Shown: positions 46,717 to 56,027 of the stretch, piece by piece | Numbering within the stretch: position 1 is the first letter of the stretch | Layout of the letters: the number at the start of each line of letters is the position of its first letter | Source: Shewanella baltica | GTDB lineage: Bacteria > Pseudomonadota > Gammaproteobacteria > Enterobacterales > Shewanellaceae | Length of the DNA stretch: 64,000 nucleotides | Direction of reading: 5' to 3' | Assembly: GCF_900456975.1 (NCBI RefSeq) | Contig: NZ_UGYM01000002.1 | Location: forward strand, 1,426,001 to 1,490,000 | Notes under the pieces: generated by a model | Told to the model about the DNA's origin: nothing | Database searches by the model: none | What the model saw: the letters and a program-made list of their open reading frames with translations, nothing else | Position numbers and translations under genes: made by a program

Positions 46717-46733
46717 AATTGGTAAGACCAATT
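46717..46733. promoter_or_regulatory. PdhR-type operator, pflB side
   Basis: AATTGGTAAGACCAATT is a perfect 7-3-7 palindrome matching the PdhR consensus AATTGGTnnnACCAATT. It lies 229 bp upstream of pflB. PdhR is a GntR-family repressor released by pyruvate, the substrate of PflB. Related GntR regulators (such as LldR) bind similar sites. Confidence 0.75.
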
Positions 46734-47498
46734 GTCCACAAGCATATTAACATAGGTCTGTCGCTATCGCATCTTAAACGGATTGGTTTGTGCTCGCTTA
46801 ATCCCAAATTTGCTAGCTAGGTAGCATTTTTTTACCACAATTAGGAATACAGCACGCTTTTCAACTTGGTGTGACATTCAAACCTATCACTCCTTAAATC
46901 ACTAAACCTTTGGTTGTTGTGATTTACTGTCCACCTTTCTCTAGGAGAAATCTATCCTCGTATAGATTGATTTTTGCTGGGGTGGCGTGATGGCCGGATA
47001 AGCAGGGTTTAGCAGTGGCTGTTGTGTTCGTGACGTGGAAACAAGCTCATTGTTAGCTATTTGTATTAATTGTAGTTTATTCGCTAATCTCGTTGATGTT
47101 TAGGGAGTGGCATAGGGTTCTCCCCACAGGCCAAACGGTAATACCTGAATTCCGCTAAAAATCATAAAAGAGTGGCTGAGTAAGGCTTTTGCTACTCATC
47201 AGGCATGTTGTCGCTTGCTGCTGGGCCAAACTGTCAATACTGAGGCGTGGAGCGCTGGCGGAGTCACTCCAGTCGATATTGAAGTGTGCGAGTCAATCTA
47301 TTGCCACATCTATGCTTTACTGCCAAAGCAATGCTTAACGACTGAGTAGATCTGAGTTTACTGAAGCTGATTTTGTGAACCGTTTGATAGCGAGTTTGAT
47401 AACGAGTGTACTTGAGAGTTGAATTAGCTGGATACGAGCCATTTTGGTGTTATGGACAACCTAAATAGCATGTCATTCTGATGGCTAAAATTGACCGA

Positions 47499-47516
47499 TA
47501 TTGGTAAGACCAATTA
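47499..47516. promoter_or_regulatory. PdhR-type operator, focA side
   Basis: TATTGGTAAGACCAATTA, the same ATTGGTAAGACCAAT core as the pflB-side site, 236 bp upstream of focA. Repetition of the identical 15-bp palindrome in one control region argues strongly against chance. Confidence 0.75.
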
Positions 47517-47556
47517 ACCTTTTGTGTTTTTGGCTTCAAAGTTTTCACATTTTTGG

Positions 47557-47572
47557 TGTGAATAACATCACG
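47557..47572. promoter_or_regulatory. CRP-type site upstream of focA
   Basis: TGTGA-ATAACA-TCACG fits TGTGA-N6-TCACA with one mismatch, about 180 bp upstream of focA and 40 bp downstream of the second PdhR-type site. In Shewanella CRP is a major regulator of anaerobic metabolism. Confidence 0.6.
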
Positions 47573-47752
47573 CTTTAGCAATATCTACTTCACAGCATTA
47601 GCGCGTTGTATGGTACAAAGCGAGACTTTAGTGAATCATCATTTTCAGCAAATCAACATCTCGGTTTTGATTCGTGCTATCTGCGCAACGGCGCTGCAGG
47701 AGAGATATATGCTACGCATTCAAGTCTGTTTATCTGAAGTTGGAGTCATGCA

Positions 47753-48745
47753 ATGAAAAGCCCAAATCCATCATCAACCTCCACTGTGACAAACAGTGCC
47801 CACGAAGCACCACAGGTTTCAGCGCACTTTAGTTGTTATAATCAGGCGGAAATTTACGGTACCAGCAAAGTGGTTAAAGCGCCTTGGCAATCCTTTGGTC
47901 TGGCTGTGTTTGCTGGCGCCTTCATCGCCTTAGCCTTTGTATTTTATCTGACAGTGACCACAGGTGCTGGCGATGCGTCTTGGGGGTTAGTTCGCTTCGT
48001 TGGTGGGATAGCCTTTAGTTTAGGCCTGATTTTAGTGGTCGTTTGCGGCGGCGAGCTGTTCACCAGTTCAGTACTCAGTACCGTCGCCTGGGCACAAAAA
48101 CAAGTCTCTGGCGCTGAATTACTCAAATGTTGGTGCCGGGTTTATGCGGGCAATTTTGTCGGCGCTATACTGATGGTTTGTTTGATCACCGCCGCGGGCA
48201 TGTATGAACTCGATGGTGGTAACTGGGGATTAAATGCCCTTAAAGTGGCGCAGCACAAACTGCATCACACATGGATCCAAGCCTTTAGCTTAGGCATTTT
48301 GTGTAACATGTTGGTGTGTTTAGGCGTGTGGATGACCTTCGCCAGCCGTGATGTGTTGACTAAATCCCTACTGTTGATCTTACCCGTGGCCATGTTCGTC
48401 AGCAGCGGTTTTGAACACAGTATCGCTAATCTGTTTATGGTGCCTATGGGGATGATGATCCAATCTATCGCCAGCCCAGAATTCTTTGCATCTTTAGGTG
48501 TGACTCAAGAGCAGTTTGCCGATTTAACTGTAACTAATTTTATATTCAACAACTTAATCCCAGTCACCCTAGGTAATATTGTCGGCGGCGGTGTGATTGT
48601 GGGTTTAGGTTATTGGTGGATAGAGCAGGGGAAAACGACATCAAGCGATCCACACAAAGCTCACCATGAGCACTTTTCTGCGCCCCATTCACATACCGAA
48701 AAACCTCAACATGCGAGTGAAATCAAGCTGACGAAGCATTCCTAG
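47753..48745 (+). CDS. focA: Formate channel FocA (formate/nitrite transporter family)
   Basis: 330 residues with six membrane helices. GAFIALAFVFYLTVTTGAG, GGELFTSS (conserved G-x-ELFTS loop), GNFVGAIL, and HSIANLFMVPMGM (helix 5 break with the conserved His region) are FNT landmarks. It moves formate produced by PflB across the inner membrane. The C-terminal 40 residues are His-rich and poorly conserved. E. coli has focA and pflB in one operon; here they diverge. GGAG precedes the ATG. Confidence 0.93.
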   Translation: MKSPNPSSTSTVTNSAHEAPQVSAHFSCYNQAEIYGTSKVVKAPWQSFGLAVFAGAFIALAFVFYLTVTTGAGDASWGLVRFVGGIAFSLGLILVVVCGGELFTSSVLSTVAWAQKQVSGAELLKCWCRVYAGNFVGAILMVCLITAAGMYELDGGNWGLNALKVAQHKLHHTWIQAFSLGILCNMLVCLGVWMTFASRDVLTKSLLLILPVAMFVSSGFEHSIANLFMVPMGMMIQSIASPEFFASLGVTQEQFADLTVTNFIFNNLIPVTLGNIVGGGVIVGLGYWWIEQGKTTSSDPHKAHHEHFSAPHSHTEKPQHASEIKLTKHS

Positions 48746-48775
48746 AATGTTTTAAATGACCCGTTGAAGGATAAG

Positions 48776-48804
48776 AAATGCCCGGCAAATCGCTGGGCAT
48801 TTTT
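48776..48804 (+). terminator. Intrinsic terminator after focA
   Basis: AAATGCCCgGC-aaatc-GCtGGGCATTT followed by TT, 30 nt past the stop. Confidence 0.9.
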
Positions 48805-48839
48805 ATGCTTATTTACTGGGCTTCGTAAATGAAGCAAAT

Positions 48840-48867
48840 AAAAACGGCATCCGAAGATGCCGTTTTT
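48840..48867. terminator. Terminator after the TonB receptor gene (bidirectional)
   Basis: AAAAACGGCATC-cgaa-GATGCCGTTTTT, a strong symmetrical hairpin 29 nt beyond the receptor's stop codon. Confidence 0.93.
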
Positions 48868-48896
48868 GGGTTAGGTTCTAATTGATAAAGACGATA

Positions 48897-51674
48897 TTAG
48901 AACTTCACATCATATTGTAGATAAACGAAGCGGCCGATATTGTCATAGACACCTTGATCATAGAAAGGCCATTTATCTACTTGACTGAATGATGGCTGTC
49001 TATCCAGTAAGTTACGAACCCCTAAGGTAACTTTATTGTCATCCGCAAAATAGTAAGCCGTTGTTAAATCAAACTGTACATAAGCTGCCACATGTTGACT
49101 TCTGCCAGGGTTAACTAAATCACCATTAGCATTAACTTCAGCGCCAACGTCGTAGTAACCAACTAATTGGCAAGACTTGTTACCTGTATTCCGCTTATCA
49201 TACATTTCGTACCCAGGGAGGTAACGCATATTAAGTGAGGTTACAAAATCATTTTGTTCTAATGAAATGCTGCCGTTAATACGATAGTCGCGCATTGAAT
49301 TATCAGCAATATCATCACATAAAGGTTGTACCGCTGAAGATTGTGTTTTATAGCTTAGGAACTGTTCTGCTTGTAAGCTTGACTTCAAAGTACCAAATGA
49401 GAACTCACTGCTATATTGAAGATCATAGTTTAAGCCAGTTGCACTTTGTTCTGTCAGGTTTTGTCTGTTAGTTTGAACATAACCGTTTCTTTCTGAGTCC
49501 GTTAGACGGCCTTCTGAGTTACGTACGACTAAGTTTGTCAAATTTCCTTTTGCTTCTTCATCCAGAACCTCTTGAATAGCAAGGCTACCTACAACGTCGT
49601 CTATTTGAAGTGACCAGAAATCGACAGATAGTGATAAGTTGTCTGTTAGCTGATAAACCGCACCTAAGTTGTAAGATTTTGATGTTTCAGGTGTTAGCTC
49701 TGGATTGCCACCGCTTTTCGAGTTTAACTCGATGCGCTGACAATCTGGGTGGCTTTGAACATTGCCAGCAGCATTACACAGCTTAGTATCAATAGCTTTA
49801 GTAACACCAAACGATGTTGATAGGAATAAATCGCTTAGGTTTGGTGCTTTAAAGCCTGTTCCGTATGATGCTCGTAGCAATAAGTCGTCAATAGGGCGAT
49901 ATGATACTTTGGCTGAATAAGTCGTATCACTTGCATCCGCTAGTTCCCAATCCGCTTTATCTTGGCGAGCAGCTAGGCTGACTTCTAGATTCTCAAGTAC
50001 GGGTAATGAAAGTTCGATGAAACCTGCAAGGTTATCAAATTTACCACCACCGTTTGAACCTGCACCGCCGATCACTTCACCATTTACAGAGGCTGGATCT
50101 GAGCGGTCGGTATATTTCTCTTGGCGTATATCTAAACCAGTAGCTAAACCAATTTCACCACCAGGTAACTCAATTCCTGGGAGCAGTCCTGATAAGACAA
50201 GAGAAGAGAAAGAGACTGTATATTCGCCTGTACGATGAATTGATGCTTGTAGATCTCGGCATGTATCAGCTAATTCTGCTGAATTACAGTTATTAATAAC
50301 GAATGGATTCAGTTTTGACTTAGGATCATTGAATGCATCTGCAACACCTGCGGATAATAATTGACCCGCTGAGCCAATTTGACGGTTGGTTAAACGAGAA
50401 AAACCAATATCAAAGTCTAAGCCCCAATTATCGTCGATGTTATAATTTAAACCACCAACAGTTTCGAATGTTTCGTTTGTATTGTCTTTTTCACGATTCC
50501 CAAAATCAAGGTAACGACGGCCGACAATAACGTTGGCTTCACCCGCTTCAACTAAACGGATAATTTCTTCAGCTTTTGCTTGGTCATCTTTATAACGGTC
50601 ATTTCGTAAAAAATCCGCTAGGAATGGACTGTTAGATACATCGACTTGACCTGGAGCCGGAGCATTAGAGGTTTTAGTATATGCACGAGTGTAACGGAAT
50701 TGACCATTAAACGTTAGGTCATCATTCATCTCATGATTGATACTAGTGAAAATTGACTGTCGTTCTGACTTAGGTTGTAGTTGGTATAAAGAAGATGTGT
50801 CAAATAAACAACGAGTACCAGAAATACTTTCAGGAGGGCAACTAGACCAAGGGGCTTCACCTTGACCTTTTGCAGCATTATCTAAACGCTTACCATCTAC
50901 TAGTGCTGAGTTAATATTGGTAAAGCCAGGGATACCCCAAGGAGAACGGCCTTCACCACCTTCATGTCCTTCAATGAATGAAGTTCTACCAAACTCACGA
51001 TCGGAGCCTTGTATTACATCGCGTGCAAAATGTTCTGCTGAGAATAAAATGCTAGTTTTTTCGTTACTTGCACCAGCAACAATTGATGTGGATAATTCGT
51101 TCCCATCCCAATGGTCAGATGCTGCGCCATATTTAGCACTCAATGCTACACCGTCGAAGTCTTTCTTAGTGATAATGTTAATTACACCAGCAACGGCATC
51201 AGAACCATAAATTGCAGAAGCACCATCATTAAGAATGTCGATTCGCTCAACGGCTGCCATAGGCACTTGGTTTACGTCAGTAAAAATACCGCCTGCGGTA
51301 TTTTTTGCGATGCGACGGCCGTTCAATAGAATAAGTGTATAATCTGAATCAAATCCTTTTACACCAATTGATGAAGCACCAGCTGCCTGACTTAAGGTTG
51401 ATGATTCGTTAAATCCACCAGACGCAGCATTAGTTCTTAAAAACTCAGAAACGGTAGAGAACCCTGTTTTTTCTATGTCTGCTGCAGAAAACATAGTTAT
51501 TGGTGTTGATGTTTCTAAGTTAGTTCTTTGAATACGAGAGCCTGTTACAGCAATACGTTCAACTTTGGCGCCGTCTTCAGCAGCAAATACCGCTGTTGTT
51601 GATAAAGCTGCAGTAGTTGCTCCACCTATTAATGCAAAGCGAACGGCTTTGGCTAATGTAGAATTTGTGCGCAT
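48897..51674 (-). CDS. TonB-dependent outer-membrane receptor
   Basis: 925 residues. A signal peptide (cut near AVFA-AED) precedes the plug domain, with VERIAVTGSRIQR as TonB-box/linker region, ILLNGRRIAKNTAGG and IDILNDGASAIYGSDAVAGV; the 22-strand barrel fills the rest and ends in Phe (VYLQYDVKF). NLSDLFLSTSFG and GNPELTPETSKSYNLG are the typical mid-barrel signatures. The subfamily resembles the large Shewanella/Caulobacter receptors for oligosaccharides or peptides rather than siderophore receptors; the ligand is unknown. ATG 51674 has GGGAGA upstream and begins a normal signal peptide; the longer frame adds 25 odd residues. Confidence 0.9.
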   Translation of the reverse strand: MRTNSTLAKAVRFALIGGATTAALSTTAVFAAEDGAKVERIAVTGSRIQRTNLETSTPITMFSAADIEKTGFSTVSEFLRTNAASGGFNESSTLSQAAGASSIGVKGFDSDYTLILLNGRRIAKNTAGGIFTDVNQVPMAAVERIDILNDGASAIYGSDAVAGVINIITKKDFDGVALSAKYGAASDHWDGNELSTSIVAGASNEKTSILFSAEHFARDVIQGSDREFGRTSFIEGHEGGEGRSPWGIPGFTNINSALVDGKRLDNAAKGQGEAPWSSCPPESISGTRCLFDTSSLYQLQPKSERQSIFTSINHEMNDDLTFNGQFRYTRAYTKTSNAPAPGQVDVSNSPFLADFLRNDRYKDDQAKAEEIIRLVEAGEANVIVGRRYLDFGNREKDNTNETFETVGGLNYNIDDNWGLDFDIGFSRLTNRQIGSAGQLLSAGVADAFNDPKSKLNPFVINNCNSAELADTCRDLQASIHRTGEYTVSFSSLVLSGLLPGIELPGGEIGLATGLDIRQEKYTDRSDPASVNGEVIGGAGSNGGGKFDNLAGFIELSLPVLENLEVSLAARQDKADWELADASDTTYSAKVSYRPIDDLLLRASYGTGFKAPNLSDLFLSTSFGVTKAIDTKLCNAAGNVQSHPDCQRIELNSKSGGNPELTPETSKSYNLGAVYQLTDNLSLSVDFWSLQIDDVVGSLAIQEVLDEEAKGNLTNLVVRNSEGRLTDSERNGYVQTNRQNLTEQSATGLNYDLQYSSEFSFGTLKSSLQAEQFLSYKTQSSAVQPLCDDIADNSMRDYRINGSISLEQNDFVTSLNMRYLPGYEMYDKRNTGNKSCQLVGYYDVGAEVNANGDLVNPGRSQHVAAYVQFDLTTAYYFADDNKVTLGVRNLLDRQPSFSQVDKWPFYDQGVYDNIGRFVYLQYDVKF

Positions 51675-52268
51675 TTTATTCTCCCTTAACACATGTTGTA
51701 TGTTTATTTTTATTTTTCTTAAATGGTTACTTATGTAAAGAATAAGCACTCATTTAATTAAGCTCAGGATATAACCACAAGAAAATAACAAGTGCAACAC
51801 TGAGCTTTAATGGATTTTGTTGTTAATTTGTTAGTTTAAATCATTTAAAGTTTGTAAGTAGATTTGTCTTGAGCCAATAAACATGGAAGTTTTGTGTATT
51901 TACTGAGGAATTTGTTTGTGATACTTCTTTTTGTTTCTTGTTCTTGCGCGCTTTGTTAATGAGGTGTTTTGTTTTTGTTTTTTATTTTGGATCGAGTGTT
52001 GAGTTGTGAAAATAATATTTTTTAATTATTTTCATGTAAAAAAGATAAAAGCTGATTAATATATGGTTTGCCATTCTATATATTTGGAATTAAAAGCTTT
52101 AAGTGTTAGGTGGTATAAGGTTTTTTGTGCGGTTTAATTTAATGTAATTTTGTTATCCACGATTTGTAGTGATGGACTCAATAATTACAGCACTCAATCT
52201 TGTAAAGGTTAATAAGTAATCTTTTGTTAAAATTAATATCAAAAGTGTAATCGCTTAAATATAAAAGT
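51675..52268. other. AT-rich upstream region of the TonB receptor gene
   Basis: About 600 nt, much more AT-rich than its neighbours, with no supported ORF. It contains a hairpin-like inverted repeat GAAAATAA / TTATTTTC (52008-52033). It probably holds the receptor promoter and a long leader; no Fur box was found. Confidence 0.5.
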
Positions 52269-52290
52269 AAGGTGAATATATATTCACCTT
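52269..52290 (-). terminator. Hairpin downstream of the TDT transporter gene
   Basis: A perfect 22-bp palindrome (AAGGTGAATATATATTCACCTT) followed on the minus strand by ACTTTTATATTT. It is the probable end of the transporter message. Confidence 0.75.
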
Positions 52291-52364
52291 CCTTTTGGTT
52301 TATGGTCTAGTTTGAAAATAATCTCTCATGTTAAACGAATACATTTTACAAACTGTAATTCTGT

Positions 52365-53363
52365 TTATTTACTCTCAAGTATGGTTGTTTGTTCTATCGC
52401 TTTAAAGCGTACTGGAAAATAGTGTCCTAAATAGCGTAGAGCAACATAGACAACCACTAAGGTGGCGATCACAAGCTCGAATTCTGCTAAGTATTTTATC
52501 CATATCGCTAACTCACCCATGTTATTGAACTGGGTTAACCAAGCGGAGGTTTTAAAGAGCGCGGTAGCACCGATAACCATTGGGAAGGTAAAGGCGGCGT
52601 ATCCTGGGCTAAAGGGCAGCTTTAACAGGTGAAAGAAGGCCAAGTAGATGATGCTCGTCATCAAAATGGCGATGCTCAGCAGTAAGGCGACTAAGGGAAT
52701 TGACGCCTGCTCGCAAACGGTCAGATAGCCAGCGAGTGATAAACTGGCGGGCGCCGCGAGAATGGCGATGGTTGGTTTAGCGGCATCAGGTATCGCCTGA
52801 CAGAAAATGAGGCGATAGAGCATTAAAGGCAGCATGACTAAGTAAGCTAACATCCCAAAAACCAAAATGGCGTTTGCTAGCCATTGGTAGTCAGATACAG
52901 GGAAAGACACCGCCGCGACTATGATGCCAATCGGTGGCACAAACCAACTTGGTACCATGTGCTCGAGTTTAAAATCGATGGCGCGGTAGTAGATAAACGC
53001 GCTTAAGAAGATCACATGTATACCTATGGCCACTAGCCACAGGGTTAAGCCAGCTTGGGGGAAATAATCGCCGAGTGTTTTAGACACGACCATCAGCCCC
53101 ATGGCGAAGGTGGGGATCACGCTACCAATCACTGGGTGGCTGAGTTCGTCCTTTAGAATAGTCGGATGCAGCATAAACTTACCCATGAGCAGTAACAGCA
53201 ACACAGAGGCGATGATGGCGCCTGTGAGTTGTCCTGCGCCATTAAGTGAAGGTGTCATGTTCTCCCAAGTCCAACCTAAGCTGGCAATGGCAAGTGCCAG
53301 CCCTGCCATAGGGCTGGGAAGTTTAGCTGCGTGGGATGTCCAGCGTTTGCGTTTTGAAGTCAT
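52365..53363 (-). CDS. TDT/SLAC1-family transporter (TehA/malate-type)
   Basis: 332 residues with ten membrane helices. SPMAGLALAIASLGW at the start, PSWFVPPIGIIVAAVSFPVS, PASLSLAGYLTV and FTFPMVIGATALFKTS are landmarks of the tellurite-resistance/dicarboxylate transporter family. Members carry C4-dicarboxylates, sulfite or anions, or act as exporters; the substrate cannot be read from sequence. GAGAGG precedes the ATG. Single gene. Confidence 0.85.
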   Translation of the reverse strand: MTSKRKRWTSHAAKLPSPMAGLALAIASLGWTWENMTPSLNGAGQLTGAIIASVLLLLLMGKFMLHPTILKDELSHPVIGSVIPTFAMGLMVVSKTLGDYFPQAGLTLWLVAIGIHVIFLSAFIYYRAIDFKLEHMVPSWFVPPIGIIVAAVSFPVSDYQWLANAILVFGMLAYLVMLPLMLYRLIFCQAIPDAAKPTIAILAAPASLSLAGYLTVCEQASIPLVALLLSIAILMTSIIYLAFFHLLKLPFSPGYAAFTFPMVIGATALFKTSAWLTQFNNMGELAIWIKYLAEFELVIATLVVVYVALRYLGHYFPVRFKAIEQTTILESK

Positions 53364-53496
53364 GTTGAATACCTCTCAATACTGACAATGCTTAACATCG
53401 CTTTTTTGGGGCGCTGTTTTGATGTCCTCAGTTTACTGCGGGTATCAATGATAAATAAATTTGATTAATTTTATTCATTAAGTAAATTTTATTTAC

Positions 53497-54588
53497 TTAA
53501 TGGTTGCCATTAAACTTAGGTTTGAGTTTACAGCGCAGTAGCGTGTGCCCTAGGCCAAGATTGTCTGTATCTTCATCCACATACAGTCCCGCTTGGTGAA
53601 GCAGGGCCAATAAATCCTTAGAGTGATACATGCGGCTATTGCCATTGGCCATGGCGCTGAAATAGAGGCTAGTGGCATTTACGCAGTAGGCAGAGGCGGC
53701 CGATGGCTGTCTATCCCAAAAGGTTTCGACGATAAAGAGTTGGCTGTTTGGCGTCATTGCCTTTGCCGTGCGTTGTAAAATGCTCAGGATCTGGCTTGTT
53801 GAAAAGCAATCTAGAAACTGGCTCATCCAGTAAGTATCCGCGCCATCGACAAAAGGCAGGGTGTCGTCCAGCAGATCGGTGGCAAAGGTATGGACTCGCG
53901 CGGCAACGCCCCGTGCGATGGCATTTTGCGTCGCCACTTCAAGTTGTCCTGGGTAATCCATGATCGTGACTTCAATGTTGGCGTCATAGTCACAGCAGCT
54001 CAGCGCCCATTTGCCTGTGTTGCCGCCTATATCCACTAAATGGCTTGGCTTATGGGCAAACACTAACGGCAGAAGCTGTGGAAAGGCATGATCCGAATAG
54101 TAATGATCGAAGGCAAACCAGCTCTGTTTCGCTTTGGGTGGTAAATCCTTCAAGGCGGGGTAGATAGTATCCCAGTCACCGAAAACTTTAAGTCCTGCGG
54201 CCTTGCCTTCGAGTAGTGCGGTATCAAGGCTAAAAAGGCCTTGATAACAAACGTCCTGCACAAAGTTAAGGTTGATGGCGGCCATGTCGTCATGGAGTAA
54301 AAAGTGCCCCGTTTTGTCGAGCACATAGCCAGACTCATGCTGCCAAACGAGCCCCATGCTGAGCCCCATATCCAGCAAGACTCCAAGGGCGTACTCGCTC
54401 AGTGGTGTCGATTGGCTTAACTCGGCCGCAGTGATACCACGTTCAGCCGCGCTATCTATTTGCGCTAACACATCGAATTTGAGCAGGCAGTGGGCGACTT
54501 GGAAACTAATGGGGCCAAAGGCGATTTTTTGCGCTTCAAACTTAGCATTAAAGGCGCTGATATGACTTGGAGTGCGGTAAAAAGGCAT
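53497..54588 (-). CDS. SAM-dependent O-methyltransferase-like protein (family 2 fold)
   Basis: 363 residues. The N-terminal winged-helix dimerisation domain (AHCLLKFDVLAQIDSAAERG, ITAAELSQSTPLSEYALGVL) is followed from about residue 185 by a class I methyltransferase fold: LVDIGGNTGKWAL (motif I), VTIMDYPGQLEVA (motif II), GADTYWMSQFLDCFS and LFIVETFWDRQPS. This layout is that of ASMT/hydroxyneurosporene-type small-molecule O-methyltransferases. The usual catalytic His (in the WMxQFLD...H context) is not evident: the motif here reads SQFLDCFS. No cognate pathway genes nearby. SD is poor. Confidence 0.78.
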   Translation of the reverse strand: MPFYRTPSHISAFNAKFEAQKIAFGPISFQVAHCLLKFDVLAQIDSAAERGITAAELSQSTPLSEYALGVLLDMGLSMGLVWQHESGYVLDKTGHFLLHDDMAAINLNFVQDVCYQGLFSLDTALLEGKAAGLKVFGDWDTIYPALKDLPPKAKQSWFAFDHYYSDHAFPQLLPLVFAHKPSHLVDIGGNTGKWALSCCDYDANIEVTIMDYPGQLEVATQNAIARGVAARVHTFATDLLDDTLPFVDGADTYWMSQFLDCFSTSQILSILQRTAKAMTPNSQLFIVETFWDRQPSAASAYCVNATSLYFSAMANGNSRMYHSKDLLALLHQAGLYVDEDTDNLGLGHTLLRCKLKPKFNGNH

Positions 54589-54743
54589 AAAAAGGAATGG
54601 ATTGACGAGAATATCCGTTCTTTATAACTCACTGAGCCGCTAATGCTACTGGTGATACTGAGAACTATGAGCTGCATCCAAACTTGAGCCGGAACTTGTT
54701 TGCGCTCTGCAGTCGGGATCTAATTAATGCAATGTCACAAATA

Positions 54744-54770
54744 AAAATACCCAGCAGAGGCTGGGTATTT
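54744..54770 (-). terminator. Intrinsic terminator after cysK
   Basis: On the minus strand AAATACCCAGC-ctct-GCTGGGTATTTTT. A second, partial copy of one arm (GGGCTGGGTATTTTAAAG, 54775-54792) lies between this hairpin and the cysK stop. Confidence 0.9.
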
Positions 54771-54807
54771 AAAGGGCTGGGTATTTTAAAGGGGAATCTA
54801 ACGTCGA

Positions 54808-55776
54808 CTATTGAATGTTTTCTTCGTCGCCGAATTGGCCTTGGAACAAAACTGAAGATAAGTAACGTTCGGCAGCCGATGGCAAAATTACCACAATGGT
54901 TTTGCCCGCAAATTCTGGCAATTCAGCGATACGGTTTGCGGCGACAACGGCGGCACCCGATGAAATACCCACTAAAATGCCTTCTTCTTGCATTAAGCGA
55001 CGGGCCATGTCGATGGCTTCATCATTGGTGACAGCTTCTACGCGGTCAATCAACTCTAAATCTAAGTTACCAGGGATAAAGCCTGCACCAATACCTTGGA
55101 TTTTATGTGGACCAGGTTGTACCGGTAAACCCGCTAAGGTTTGCGCAATCACAGGAGAATCTGCTGGTTCAACCGCCACTGAGGTAATGGTTTTGCCTGC
55201 TACTTTTTTCAAGTAACGGCTGACACCTGTAATCGTACCGCCCGTACCTACACCGGCAACAAACACATCCACTTCGCCATCGGTATCATTCCAGATTTCT
55301 GGACCTGTGGTTTTTTCGTGGATTTCTGGGTTAGCAGGGTTATTAAACTGCTGTAACAAAATGTATTTTTCAGGAGCCGATTGACGGATTTCTTCCGCTT
55401 TATCAATCGCACCTTTCATGCCTTTCGCGCCTTCTGTCAGCACGAGATTTGCGCCAAGGGCTTTGAGCAGTTTACGACGCTCTAAACTCATGGTATTTGG
55501 CATCGTCAGGGTAAGCTTATAACCACGGGCCGCGGCAACATACGCCAGCGCAATACCTGTGTTACCAGACGTCGGCTCAATCAGCTCGTGATCTTTAGTC
55601 AGTAGACCCTTTTTCTCGGCATCCCAAATCATATTGGCACCGATACGGCATTTAACACTGAAACTTGGGTTACGCGCTTCGACTTTGGCCAGCACTTTAC
55701 CTTGGCTAACACGGTTTAAACGTACTAGCGGGGTATTACCAATAGTATATGAATTGTCTTCGAAAATTTTGCTCAT
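54808..55776 (-). CDS. cysK: Cysteine synthase A
   Basis: 322 residues, O-acetylserine sulfhydrylase. [14 protein letters not shown] carries the PLP lysine, [12 protein letters not shown] binds the substrate carboxylate, GTGGTITG the PLP phosphate and VGISSGAAV the ring nitrogen Ser. It makes cysteine from O-acetylserine and sulfide. AGGAG precedes the ATG. cysZ (sulfate uptake) lies 2.8 kb away; in E. coli the two are adjacent, so the RDD/FabH-like pair between them looks like an insertion. Confidence 0.97.
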   Translation of the reverse strand: MSKIFEDNSYTIGNTPLVRLNRVSQGKVLAKVEARNPSFSVKCRIGANMIWDAEKKGLLTKDHELIEPTSGNTGIALAYVAAARGYKLTLTMPNTMSLERRKLLKALGANLVLTEGAKGMKGAIDKAEEIRQSAPEKYILLQQFNNPANPEIHEKTTGPEIWNDTDGEVDVFVAGVGTGGTITGVSRYLKKVAGKTITSVAVEPADSPVIAQTLAGLPVQPGPHKIQGIGAGFIPGNLDLELIDRVEAVTNDEAIDMARRLMQEEGILVGISSGAAVVAANRIAELPEFAGKTIVVILPSAAERYLSSVLFQGQFGDEENIQ

Positions 55777-56027
55777 GGATTGCTTGCTCCTATGTTGGCA
55801 CTACTGAATCATAATCTGCTGTGGCGCTTTTAGAAGTGATTGTTTGTTCTTCTTTATTCGATTTGGTTATTAAAGGATGTGCTGTTATTCGCAAACCCTG
55901 ATTGGCAGCCAGTTTAACTGTGTTAACCTCTTGCTAACATAGAAAAGATTGTTGCATTCGCAAGGATAACTTCTTGATGTATCAATCGTAAAACAAGCCT
56001 ATCACTCGTATCGGATAAGACGCAAAC

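Larger units (their letters stand above)
46489..47752. other. 1.26-kb divergent control region of pflB and focA
   Basis: No supported gene in this long gap. It carries the two PdhR-type palindromes and the CRP-type site listed separately, a near-tandem repeat (TTTGATAGCGAG / TTTGATAACGAG, about 47387-47410), and a weak FNR-like half pattern (TTGATACCCGATAA at 46650-46663, poor right half). Long multi-promoter leaders are typical of pfl loci. Confidence 0.6.
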
